A DNA stretch of 53,483 bases, taken from positions 1 to 53,483 of the IMG/VR virus record IMGVR_UViG_3300027777_001908, one strand, 5' to 3'. The position numbers and the translations under genes were made by a program. This document shows, in pieces, positions 1 through 7,083 of the stretch (position 1 is its first letter; each line of letters begins with the position of its first letter). Source of the stretch: a virus. Under the pieces are notes generated by a model. That model did not search any database, was not told the DNA's origin, and worked only from the letters and a program-made list of their open reading frames with translations.

Positions 1-60
1 ATTATCACCTTCAGTTACTTTAACCGATTTTGTTGTTGTGTTGAATACTAATGTTTGCAT
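1..60 (-). CDS. Conserved phage hypothetical protein, N-terminal fragment
   Basis: Only the first 20 codons are inside the window; the gene runs leftwards past base 1. The reverse strand reads MQTLVFNTTTKSVKVTEGDN from an ATG at 58-60. The opening MxTLVFNTTTKxVKV resembles a small conserved protein I know from T4-like phages, of unknown function. It lies 8 bases downstream of the kinase gene stop, so it probably belongs to the same minus-strand operon (phosphoesterase, kinase, this gene). Confidence 0.6.
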   Translation of the reverse strand, partial: MQTLVFNTTTKSVKVTEGDN

Positions 61-68
61 GTTTGTTT

Positions 69-479
69 TTATTTTAATTTTATTTGAAATCTTTCTTTCA
101 TTTGTTCTACTTTTTCTTCAGGAACTCCATGTGTATTAACTCCTTCATGTCTATTTTCCACAATAATTGTATGAACTCTATATCCATATTTTTTTGCAAT
201 TATTTGATAAAATCTCATCTCCCATTCCTGAGTGAATGTATTAGATATTACAATATTAGTGAAAAATAATGAATTTACCAAACTTGGATGCATTGCTTTA
301 TGAACTTTTCTTTTACACCAATTATGAGCATCCTTTAGTTTTGACCCATCAAATTCATACTTACCATTTTTAATAAAGAATTGGTCCGCCTCAAATATTT
401 GCCAAGATTTCCCTAAAGATTTGGCAACTGTAGATTTACCAGATCCTGGTAGTCCTCGTATAATATATAAATTTTTCAT
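69..479 (-). CDS. Small P-loop kinase-like ATPase
   Basis: A 136-residue protein with a textbook Walker A loop at residues 9-17 (GLPGSGKST) directly after the first beta strand, and a basic C-terminal half. This is the layout of the AAA_33 / polynucleotide kinase-like group of P-loop phosphotransferases, which act on nucleotides, RNA ends or other small substrates. It is much shorter than T4 PseT and has no phosphatase domain. Its start codon overlaps the stop of the upstream metallophosphoesterase as TAATG, so the two are translationally coupled; a kinase/phosphatase pair suggests RNA-end or nucleotide metabolism, but the substrate is not evident. Confidence 0.75.
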   Translation of the reverse strand: MKNLYIIRGLPGSGKSTVAKSLGKSWQIFEADQFFIKNGKYEFDGSKLKDAHNWCKRKVHKAMHPSLVNSLFFTNIVISNTFTQEWEMRFYQIIAKKYGYRVHTIIVENRHEGVNTHGVPEEKVEQMKERFQIKLK

Positions 480-1138
480 TACTTATCTGAATTTAATAAT
501 CTTTCCATGTGATGGTCATTTGACATCTCAGATAGTTTTTCTCTATGTCTTAACAAAGGTACAACTTCTCTGTATACGTTGTATGGCCTAAATTCAGGGT
601 GACCATCCATACCCACATCCATTCTCTGACCTTGACCAAACCTCATGTGGGTTGGAAGGTGACAGTGACCGTGTAAGTGCATCACACCTTTATTAAGACC
701 ATCCCAAGAACTTATGGGGTAATGCATCAAACGAAACTTAAATTGACCCATTTCAAGTGTGTTATAATGAGACACAGATTTAAATAACCCTTGAGACCCA
801 TCTCTATTGTTTTCTATATGATGGTCATGATTTCCAAGTATTAAATGTATATTTTTACATATAAGTCTATCCCAAAATTCACGTATTTGTTCATATCCGC
901 CAAAAGACCAGTCACCAAGATGGATTAATATATCATCTTGTCCAACATTTTCATTGATGTTGTTAACTATGGCGGCGTTCATTTTTTCTATAGTGGAAAA
1001 GTCACGAGTTTGAGATACAGGTATTTCACCTTCTTTGGTTCTCCAAGCAGTAACTCCCCTACATATGTTCTTGTGGGAAAAATGAGTGTCGGAAGTTATC
1101 CACACGTTTGTAAAATCATCTTGGTCTATTTTTATCAT
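479..1138 (-). CDS. Calcineurin-like metallophosphoesterase
   Basis: The 219-residue protein has the full metallophosphatase motif set: D17-x-H19 (SDTHF), G-D76, GNHD at 102-105, and GHCH at 157-160. These residues bind the two-metal centre that hydrolyses phosphoester bonds. The size fits the small phage and bacterial phosphoesterases that resemble lambda phosphatase; the substrate could be phosphoprotein, nucleotide or nucleic acid end. The gene is first in a minus-strand run and overlaps the P-loop kinase by one base of a TAATG junction. Confidence 0.85.
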   Translation of the reverse strand: MIKIDQDDFTNVWITSDTHFSHKNICRGVTAWRTKEGEIPVSQTRDFSTIEKMNAAIVNNINENVGQDDILIHLGDWSFGGYEQIREFWDRLICKNIHLILGNHDHHIENNRDGSQGLFKSVSHYNTLEMGQFKFRLMHYPISSWDGLNKGVMHLHGHCHLPTHMRFGQGQRMDVGMDGHPEFRPYNVYREVVPLLRHREKLSEMSNDHHMERLLNSDK

Positions 1139-1154
1139 AAAGCAAAGATAAGAA

Positions 1155-1409
1155 TTATTCTGAAACTAAAAAAATTGCATTTTGTTCTCCCGCATATAAT
1201 CCTAATATGTTATAATCGTAAAATTCTTCGGCTTCACTCATTGTCATAAGGTCTCTCTCACAAAGAATGGTGAGAATTTTCTGTTTTGAATATAAGATTC
1301 TTGGACCATTACCAAACTCTTCTACGATTCCAATAATTGCATCATCTAAACCGTCTAATATAACGGCACCTTCGGCAAATTGGTCAATATCGTAATTGTT
1401 GATTGTCAT
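1155..1409 (-). CDS. Conserved small phage protein of unknown function
   Basis: An 84-residue acidic protein with a central ILDGLDDAIIGIVEEFG segment, followed by ILYSKQKILTIL and a helix around MSEAEEFYDYNI. This order (DAIIG..., tyrosine-containing strand, then EA.EF..YN) is one I recognise as a widespread hypothetical family in T4-like and other large phages. No catalytic motif is visible. It lies upstream of the phosphoesterase on the same strand with a 16-base gap. Its 5' leader contains a 12-bp long-range hairpin just before the ATG. Confidence 0.7.
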   Translation of the reverse strand: MTINNYDIDQFAEGAVILDGLDDAIIGIVEEFGNGPRILYSKQKILTILCERDLMTMSEAEEFYDYNILGLYAGEQNAIFLVSE

Positions 1410-1419
1410 TTAAGTAAAA

Positions 1420-1492
1420 AACAAGTGATTTCAAATTCGGGCGATAAGTAAATTACCAGGATACTACCAATAAAAGATGAAAATCACTTGTT
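1420..1492 (-). promoter_or_regulatory. Leader hairpin of the 1155-1409 gene (possible attenuator or regulatory RNA)
   Basis: Bases 1420-1431 (AACAAGTGATTT) pair perfectly with 1481-1492 over 12 bp, enclosing 49 bases. On the minus strand the second arm is followed by a T-run (TTTTTTACTT) and then the ATG of the small conserved gene, so it looks like an intrinsic terminator or switch placed in the leader. I do not recognise a known riboswitch class in the loop. Confidence 0.45.
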
Positions 1493-1550
1493 GTTAAAAT
1501 GTAGATTTAATTTATAAAAATGTCAAATAATAAAAACGCGAAATTGAAGG

Positions 1551-1558
1551 TATTTATA
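1551..1558 (+). promoter_or_regulatory. TATTTATA late-type promoter box
   Basis: TATTTATA lies 13 bases before the ATG of the zinc-ribbon protein gene at 1572. The same box precedes many virion genes in this window. Confidence 0.5.
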
Positions 1559-1571
1559 TAAAATAATAATT

Positions 1572-2945
1572 ATGAGAGGATATTTTGGATTAGGTCAATT
1601 ATCACCATCAGAAAAATCTGATATTTTAGACCAACACAAACAAGTATATAATGGATATAAATCAATGTTACCACAAGTTTCAAATACACAGCCATTATAT
1701 GTACAAGATTATGCCAATGATAAAAACGGTATTACTGTGAACAATAAAGGTGAAGTTAAACATTATACAAATTTTGGAATCAATGAACAAGTTTCTAAAG
1801 AATCTATGTGTGAATGTGGTGGAATGATGTATGAAGGCGTTTGTAATGAATGTGGTTCAAGTTATATGGAAGAAGAAACAAATGAAGGTAGTGGTGAACC
1901 TGAAATGTGTGAATGTGGTGGAATGATGGATGAAGGTGTTTGTAATGAATGCGGTTCAGGCTATATGGAAGAAGAAACTGGTCATTTAGATGACATTTAC
2001 AATGTAGAAGATTTTGACCCAAAAGCAGGGTTTGATTATATTGAAGGACCATCAAATGATGTTGATACTTTTGAAGGAATGCATAAAAAGTTATATGAAG
2101 ATGAAGAATTGGATGAATTAGGTACTGATGAATTAAAAAAAGGTAAAAAATATAAATATGATTTACCAAGTTTTAACGATGAAATTGAATTTGATGATGA
2201 ATTTGAAGATGAAAAGGGTGGCGAAAAAATGTATAAGTTTAAAGGAAAAAATAATATAAGTCATTTATTACCAGGAAAACATATTAAAGATTTTGTTGGT
2301 GATTTAGAAGAACAAGGTGGTAATGCCGCAGATATGGATGTTGATAATGTTGATTCAGAGTTTGATTTTGAATCAAAAGGACCAGGTATGGGAAATTCTT
2401 ATCCTGTAACTGAAGAAGGAAATATGGATGACCCTGAAATTACTTACGATACAATGGAATCTGCTTGGATGGATGAAGAAGAAAGTTTTGACGATTTGAT
2501 TAACATGGATTCAGATATTGAATCAGAAAGTGATAACCTTGAACAAATGGAATCTGCTTGGATGGATGAAGAATTAGATGAAGTTGATGTATCAGGATCT
2601 CAAGGAATATATGCGGATATGAAACCAGCATATGATTTTGATAGTGGTGGTGCAGGACCAGCAGGACCTTATCAAAGACGAAATGAAGATGAATTTAGAC
2701 CAAATGTTGACTTAGGAAAATCTTTTGAAAAATTCAAAAGAAAAATGGCAGATAAAGATTTGGAAGATGGTGAATTAGATATTGATTTTGATAAATTTGA
2801 CCCAAGAGAAAAATCATGGGAAGAAATTACAGATTATACAGGTGATGATGAATTTGGAGGAGTTGATGAAGACATAAAAGAATCTTTAATTACCCAAAAA
2901 AATAGAATCATAGAAATGATGAATAGAATGAAAGTTATAAAATAA
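1572..2945 (+). CDS. Acidic protein with two zinc-ribbon repeats and a probable prohead-protease site
   Basis: A 457-residue, very acidic protein. Residues 11-30 contain SEKSDILDQHKQVYNGYKSM, related to the N-terminus of the 9742-10773 product (SEKTEILNQH). At residues 70-72 it reads INE followed by Q, a good match to the T4 gp21 cleavage rule (I/L)-x-E. Just after come two near-identical modules with the pattern C-x-C-GGMM-x-EGVCNECGS, four cysteines each, able to bind zinc. The rest has two MESAWMDEE repeats and long Asp/Glu stretches; the C-terminus is basic (RIIEMMNRMKVIK). I infer a processed virion or head-internal protein; the function is unknown. Confidence 0.65.
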   Translation: MRGYFGLGQLSPSEKSDILDQHKQVYNGYKSMLPQVSNTQPLYVQDYANDKNGITVNNKGEVKHYTNFGINEQVSKESMCECGGMMYEGVCNECGSSYMEEETNEGSGEPEMCECGGMMDEGVCNECGSGYMEEETGHLDDIYNVEDFDPKAGFDYIEGPSNDVDTFEGMHKKLYEDEELDELGTDELKKGKKYKYDLPSFNDEIEFDDEFEDEKGGEKMYKFKGKNNISHLLPGKHIKDFVGDLEEQGGNAADMDVDNVDSEFDFESKGPGMGNSYPVTEEGNMDDPEITYDTMESAWMDEEESFDDLINMDSDIESESDNLEQMESAWMDEELDEVDVSGSQGIYADMKPAYDFDSGGAGPAGPYQRRNEDEFRPNVDLGKSFEKFKRKMADKDLEDGELDIDFDKFDPREKSWEEITDYTGDDEFGGVDEDIKESLITQKNRIIEMMNRMKVIK

Positions 2946-2948
2946 CAA

Positions 2949-2973
2949 AAACCCCTCCTAAGACGAGGGGTTT
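2949..2973. terminator. Bidirectional intrinsic terminator
   Basis: A 9-bp stem AAACCCCTC/GAGGGGTTT with a 7-base loop sits between the convergent genes ending at 2945 (+) and 2958 (-). A-rich and T-rich flanks let it work in both directions. Confidence 0.8.
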
Positions 2974-4073
2974 ATTATTTCTGACAATATTTCGTTTTTT
3001 AAATTTAACCATATGCTGGCATAGGTTATATTATTATAAATGATTTTAATAATATCATAATCTTGAGGAAATACCGTGTGTATTATTTTTTTAATCTCAT
3101 TTTTCTTATAATTTTCTTGAAATTCTTCCAAAGATTTGTTCCCATATAATACTTTATTTGGAATAAATAAATTACTAATTGTTGTTTTACGAGTAATTGG
3201 TGTTGCAAAAATTTCATTTACATTTTTACTAAAATCTATAATTGAAATAGTATCATGTTCTTTTTCCCAAAATTCAATTAATTTATCACTATTATTATCA
3301 ACAAGAAATAAATGTTTTTTAACTTGATGTCTTCCAATTTTATTATACGGCAATAAATTATAATTTATAGGTAATTCAATTGTGTCATCTTTAAAAGTTA
3401 ACATATATGTTGTTATTGGAGATATCTTTTCATTTGGAAGTAAATTTTCCTTAAGATACAAATCGTTTGTATTGTTGGTTTGTATAAACTTTGTAAACTT
3501 CCATCCATTTTTAATTGATTCTTCAGGTAAAATGATTTCAATTATAGAATTTGTGTAAAAATTAATTAATATTTTTTTATTTCGTATTAAATTTGTAAAC
3601 TTTAAACAAAAAGATCCAAAAGATTTTTTTTTGGATAGGTGGTCAATATTCCAAACAAAATTATCGTGAGATAAATAAAGTGAATTATAACTAAGATTAT
3701 CAATAATTTCATCTATATCTCTATAATTTGGTAATTCGTTAGTGTTAGATAAAAAAATAACATCTTCAAAATTTTCACATGTGGATAATAAAGTTTTTGT
3801 AAAATACTCACAACAAGAAACCATACGTTCTTGATTATTTGTGTCAGTATTTTTTGGAAACCACTCAATTAATATTATTTTATCTTCCCATTTTTTGAAA
3901 AGATTTAAATTTTCTTTAAATAATAATTTTTTTTCATTACCATCTAAATCTGATTTAGATTCTAAAATGATTATGTAATCTACCAAAGAACCAACTTCTT
4001 CAAATCGGAACATTATCATTTCCAAATCATATTCAAAAATTACCGAATCAAATATCTTAAAGTTTTTATCCAT
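2958..4073 (-). CDS. GT17-like glycosyltransferase
   Basis: The 371-residue protein begins with KIFDSVIFEYDLEMI, then LVDYIIILESKSDLDGN and LFKENLNLFKKWEDKII, which follow the conserved order of glycosyltransferase family 17 (beta-1,4-N-acetylglucosaminyltransferase-like). The place where family members carry a D-x-D-E-x-P metal-binding motif reads SNTNELP here (residues 109-115), with asparagines replacing both aspartates. A canonical GT17 enzyme would be expected to use that motif for metal and sugar-nucleotide binding, so activity may be altered. The gene is monocistronic, converging on the 1572 gene. Target could be a host glycan, the virion or modified DNA bases. Confidence 0.65.
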   Translation of the reverse strand: MDKNFKIFDSVIFEYDLEMIMFRFEEVGSLVDYIIILESKSDLDGNEKKLLFKENLNLFKKWEDKIILIEWFPKNTDTNNQERMVSCCEYFTKTLLSTCENFEDVIFLSNTNELPNYRDIDEIIDNLSYNSLYLSHDNFVWNIDHLSKKKSFGSFCLKFTNLIRNKKILINFYTNSIIEIILPEESIKNGWKFTKFIQTNNTNDLYLKENLLPNEKISPITTYMLTFKDDTIELPINYNLLPYNKIGRHQVKKHLFLVDNNSDKLIEFWEKEHDTISIIDFSKNVNEIFATPITRKTTISNLFIPNKVLYGNKSLEEFQENYKKNEIKKIIHTVFPQDYDIIKIIYNNITYASIWLNLKNEILSEIINPSS

Positions 4074-4129
4074 TTATATTGATAACTATAATAAATTTAT
4101 TTATTATTAATATAACTAAAAATTAAATT

Positions 4130-4726
4130 ATGTCATCAAAATATTTTATTCAAGACCAAAGAAATAATGTAAATCATTTTAATTATTATTATTTTACCTC
4201 AGCATTCACATTTAATGAATTGGGTAAAATCACTGAAATTGCAAGTAAACTACCAAAACAAAATGCGTCAGTTGGTGATGGAGGATCTGGCTCTGTAATA
4301 TCAGATATTAGAAAAAGTGAAATTGCATGGATTCCAGATAATGATGATACCTCTTGGTTATATGAAAAAATTTCTGGTTTGGCAAAAACGGCAAATAAAG
4401 AAATGTGGAATTTTGATATTTGGGGATACCATGATGATTTACAATACACAACATATTATGGAGATGGTGGTCATTATGATTGGCACGCGGATTTAGGACC
4501 TGGAATTTCAAATAGAAAATTATCATGTGTTTTACAACTTTCAGATCCAGGCGAATATGAAGGTGGTGAATTACAATTAAATGCGGGTGGAGAAATAATT
4601 ACAGTAAAAAAAGAAGTTGGGTTAATTTGTTTTTTTCCTTCTTTTGTATTACATAGAGTTACACCGATAACTTCAGGAGTTAGAACTTCTTTGGTTACAT
4701 GGCTTTGTGGGGCAAATTTAAGATAA
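4130..4726 (+). CDS. 2-oxoglutarate/Fe(II)-dependent oxygenase (PKHD-type hydroxylase)
   Basis: A 198-residue protein with the facial triad of 2OG oxygenases: H119-x-D121 (HYDWHAD), distal H175 (VLHRV) and the 2-oxoglutarate-binding R185 (GVRTS). The strand YEGGELQLN (143-151) and the FFPSF strand are typical of the prolyl-4-hydroxylase/PiuC group. It hydroxylates a protein or nucleic acid substrate using O2 and 2-oxoglutarate; such genes are frequent in T4-like phages but substrates are rarely known. The following gene starts at the stop codon (TAATG), indicating coupling. Confidence 0.85.
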   Translation: MSSKYFIQDQRNNVNHFNYYYFTSAFTFNELGKITEIASKLPKQNASVGDGGSGSVISDIRKSEIAWIPDNDDTSWLYEKISGLAKTANKEMWNFDIWGYHDDLQYTTYYGDGGHYDWHADLGPGISNRKLSCVLQLSDPGEYEGGELQLNAGGEIITVKKEVGLICFFPSFVLHRVTPITSGVRTSLVTWLCGANLR

Positions 4727-5148
4727 TGATAAGAGAAAAAGTTACAATACAAGATTACGAAAGAATTTCAAATGAAAATGAATATTTCATATGGAATTTT
4801 ATTAGTAGAGAAGAAGATTACCCTTTTGAAATATTTTCATTTTTTGAAGACCATGATGATGTGCACACATTAAGAGATGTGTTATCATATATTGATATTC
4901 CTTATTTTGAATCGTATAACGATAAAGATTCGGTTGATTTTTTAATGAATTTAGATATTTCTCCATATCAGTTATGGAGAAAAGATTCCGATGGGAAATC
5001 AATATTTTATCCACTTTTTGTTGGATTTAAGAAAAGAATAAAAATCAATTCTAGCTACGATAAAAATTCTTGTTATTGTAAAGAAGGGTTAATTGATTTA
5101 ATATTTCAATTAGATCCTAAATTCATTTTAAATGTTAAATTGGATTAA
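4726..5148 (+). CDS. Hypothetical protein coupled to the oxygenase
   Basis: 140 residues from the ATG that shares a base with the upstream stop codon; an earlier in-frame ATG at 4699 lies inside the oxygenase gene and is less likely. The protein is acidic in its first half (YFIWNFISREEDYPFEIF) with a C-terminal half containing SCYCKEGLIDLIFQLDP. I do not recognise a family. The coupling suggests it works with, or is simply expressed alongside, the 2OG oxygenase. Its 3' end overlaps the convergent gene by four bases. Confidence 0.6.
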   Translation: MIREKVTIQDYERISNENEYFIWNFISREEDYPFEIFSFFEDHDDVHTLRDVLSYIDIPYFESYNDKDSVDFLMNLDISPYQLWRKDSDGKSIFYPLFVGFKKRIKINSSYDKNSCYCKEGLIDLIFQLDPKFILNVKLD

Positions 5149-5726
5149 TTTTCTGTATTAAAAAAGAATACTTGAAATAATCTTCCGTCATTAATATCCT
5201 TACCAAAGTAATCCAAAGAAACATGATAGTTATCTGCTCTATACATAATTAATCGGTTAAATATGTTTCCAACTCTATCTACCATTTCCCATTTAGTATA
5301 ATCTTGCATATCATGACCTGGAGGAGCTTGTTTATTATAAATTTCATCATGTTGTCTTTTATAATCATAAGTCATCCATCCTGTTTCTTTATGACGAAAA
5401 ATCCCTGTTCCGGCACTTACAGGAGCATTAGGTGTTAGATAACAAACTGCCGCCCAATCAGTTGTTGAATCTGAATGGATCCAAGACCTATCATTTGCTG
5501 TTGTATATTGAAAAGACCCTGTATATTCACCTCCCCAATCAGTCACTTCTCCTGCAAAAGGATATAAAATATCTCTTAATTTTGATTTAATATCATCAGT
5601 TAAAAATGATATAGTTCTTTGTCCTGGATAATTTCCTCTAACGGCATAATCTTGTTTTAGTGCAAATTCTCTAACATCCATAGGATTAGAGTAAAAATCA
5701 TCAATGATAAGCGAATTAAATCTCAT
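5145..5726 (-). CDS. 2OG-oxygenase-like protein (DUF6445-type)
   Basis: 193 residues with RSWIHSDSTTDWAAVCYLT giving H84-x-D86, and a C-terminal block YRADNYHVSLDYFGKDINDG with H168 and R182, followed by the strand RLFQVFFFN. This His-x-Asp...His...Arg order and the NDGR-QVFFF ending match the DUF6445 family, a jelly-roll oxygenase relative. It is a second, unrelated-looking oxygenase in the same neighbourhood as the PKHD enzyme and the GT17-like transferase. The substrate is not evident. Confidence 0.65.
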   Translation of the reverse strand: MRFNSLIIDDFYSNPMDVREFALKQDYAVRGNYPGQRTISFLTDDIKSKLRDILYPFAGEVTDWGGEYTGSFQYTTANDRSWIHSDSTTDWAAVCYLTPNAPVSAGTGIFRHKETGWMTYDYKRQHDEIYNKQAPPGHDMQDYTKWEMVDRVGNIFNRLIMYRADNYHVSLDYFGKDINDGRLFQVFFFNTEN

Positions 5727-5843
5727 ATATTTTTGTTATATTCATAAGTATAAAACACAAAATAATAAAAAAAAATGATTAAATTAAATAATTTTTATGG
5801 ATTTTGCTTTGTTTTAAACTATTTCTTTATAAATTGTTTAATT

Positions 5844-6146
5844 ATGGAAATTAAAGAAATTGTGAGTTATTTTTTAAATAGCGATTCAAATATTTTAGAA
5901 GTATCATTCAGAACTATTGATGATGAAGAAGATGTTTTAAGAACTGATAGTATTGATTATTCTGTTGTGTCGGAATATGGTTTTGAATTAGAGACAGAAT
6001 CTTTTAATTTTTTTGGTGAAGATATTGATGATGATTTAATTATTGAAGAAGATAAGATAGAACTTGATGAAGATGAACTTATATCTTTTCTTAATGAATA
6101 TTATACGATTAATGAAAAATCTTTACCTAAATCAGAATTTTATTAA
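5844..6146 (+). CDS. Small acidic hypothetical protein
   Basis: I chose the ATG at 5844, which gives a 100-residue soluble acidic protein starting MEIKEIVSYFLNSDSNILEV; an in-frame ATG at 5775 would add a hydrophobic 23-residue extension that looks like untranslated leader. The protein is rich in Asp/Glu (GEDIDDDLIIEEDKIELDEDE). No family is recognised. It converges on the lipoprotein gene with no room for a separate terminator. Confidence 0.5.
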   Translation: MEIKEIVSYFLNSDSNILEVSFRTIDDEEDVLRTDSIDYSVVSEYGFELETESFNFFGEDIDDDLIIEEDKIELDEDELISFLNEYYTINEKSLPKSEFY

Positions 6147-6694
6147 GGTCCAGTACGGGTTAGGCTGAATATGATTTTATATTCAGGACCATTTTTTCCG
6201 TATGGTGCAAAATCAAGTCCAGATAATTGGAGACTTTCAGGTAAATCGCTATCAACATGTAGAGTTATTCTTCTATATGATCTTTGATTAATTGGCATGT
6301 AGTCAAATTGGATTGCACCTAAATCATATGCGTTATAACTATAAGGAATTCTATAATAGAATATTTCATTTGGTGATTCTCCATATTCCCACATATCTCG
6401 TAATGAACCTGTAGTTGTTCTCTTTATCCAATTCATTCTAATTGATGCGTAGTCAAAGTGTAAATAAAAGTCATTAACTTTTATGTTGTTAAATGGATTT
6501 GGTAACATTGAATCACTAAAAACGGCATTGGATAGATAGGTACTATCTTTTATAAGCGCATGTGACGTGGTTATGACTGTCATTTTACTGACAACATATT
6601 TTCCACTTAAAGTTAAATCACTAACATTTGTAGTATACTTTTCACAAGAAGTAAAAAGTAATATAATTATTAAAAAAGAAGTAAGTTTATTCAT
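6143..6694 (-). CDS. Predicted secreted lipoprotein
   Basis: The open frame extends upstream to 7006, but the ATG at 6692-6694 gives MNKLTSFLIIILLFTSCEKY, a classic signal peptide with lipobox LFTSC, so this start is preferred; the longer frame only antisenses the 6741 gene. The mature part (about 165 residues) carries no motif I recognise. A TACTTTTG box, the Bacteroidota -7 element, lies immediately upstream at 6699-6706. Phage lipoproteins often act at the host surface, for example to block superinfection; that role is inference only. Confidence 0.7.
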   Translation of the reverse strand: MNKLTSFLIIILLFTSCEKYTTNVSDLTLSGKYVVSKMTVITTSHALIKDSTYLSNAVFSDSMLPNPFNNIKVNDFYLHFDYASIRMNWIKRTTTGSLRDMWEYGESPNEIFYYRIPYSYNAYDLGAIQFDYMPINQRSYRRITLHVDSDLPESLQLSGLDFAPYGKNGPEYKIIFSLTRTGP

Positions 6695-6698
6695 ATCA

Positions 6699-6706
6699 CA
6701 AAAGTA
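6699..6706 (-). promoter_or_regulatory. TAnnTTTG-type -7 element for the lipoprotein gene
   Basis: Minus strand TACTTTTG, 4 bases before the start codon. The -33 region reads ATTT at the expected spacing, so the match is partial. With this spacing the transcript would have almost no leader. Confidence 0.45.
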
Positions 6707-6729
6707 TGGGTTTTTACTGAAATAAAAAA

Positions 6730-6737
6730 TATTTATT
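6730..6737 (+). promoter_or_regulatory. TATTTATT late-type promoter box
   Basis: TATTTATT ends 3 bases before the ATG at 6741, an arrangement that would give a leaderless or nearly leaderless transcript. Confidence 0.4.
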
Positions 6738-6740
6738 TGT

Positions 6741-7055
6741 ATGACTTTAGATGTGGATTTTTTAATTGATTTTTTTAAAAAATATACCGGCAAAAAAAAT
6801 GTTGGTGAAATAGGAGAACAAGATGCTCCTGCTGCTCCCGCATCTCCTTCAGCTGCTCCGGCAGCAGGTGGGGCTGCTAGCACAGGTAAAACACCAAAAA
6901 AATGGGAAAGTGGAAGAACTATGGGAAAAACATATGGTGGACCAGGATATAAATGGGAAAGTGGAAGAACTTTTGGAAAGACATATATGAATGACCCTAA
7001 ATACAAATGGACATCAGGAAGACAAATGGGTAAAACGGGTGGTTCCGATTACTAA
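6741..7055 (+). CDS. Short repeat protein with a probable prohead-protease site
   Basis: A 104-residue protein: an N-terminal helix (MTLDVDFLIDFFKKYTGKK), then EIGE at 23-26 followed by Q27 (an I-x-E site), an Ala/Pro-rich linker, and three basic repeats with the pattern KW-x-SGR-x-x-GKT (about residues 53, 70 and 87) that make up the rest of the chain. Cleavage at E26 would release a small, basic repeat peptide. The three copies differ by a few residues, so the repeat is under selection at protein level. The basic charge would suit DNA or cell-surface binding. It precedes the putative ejection-protein cluster. Confidence 0.6.
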   Translation: MTLDVDFLIDFFKKYTGKKNVGEIGEQDAPAAPASPSAAPAAGGAASTGKTPKKWESGRTMGKTYGGPGYKWESGRTFGKTYMNDPKYKWTSGRQMGKTGGSDY

Positions 7056-7063
7056 AAACGATA

Positions 7064-7071
7064 TATTTATA
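7064..7071 (+). promoter_or_regulatory. TATTTATA late-type promoter box
   Basis: TATTTATA 12 bases before the ATG at 7084; it probably drives the four-gene run to 11513. Confidence 0.5.
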
Positions 7072-7083
7072 AAATAAACTATT

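Noticed and set aside
938-1249. Plus-strand frame of 103 codons over the phosphoesterase gene
   Set aside because: It is antisense to a gene with complete catalytic motifs, and its product has no recognisable features.
6695-7006. N-terminal extension of the lipoprotein frame to 7006
   Set aside because: It would hide the signal peptide and is antisense to the repeat-protein gene; the ATG at 6694 gives a perfect lipoprotein start.
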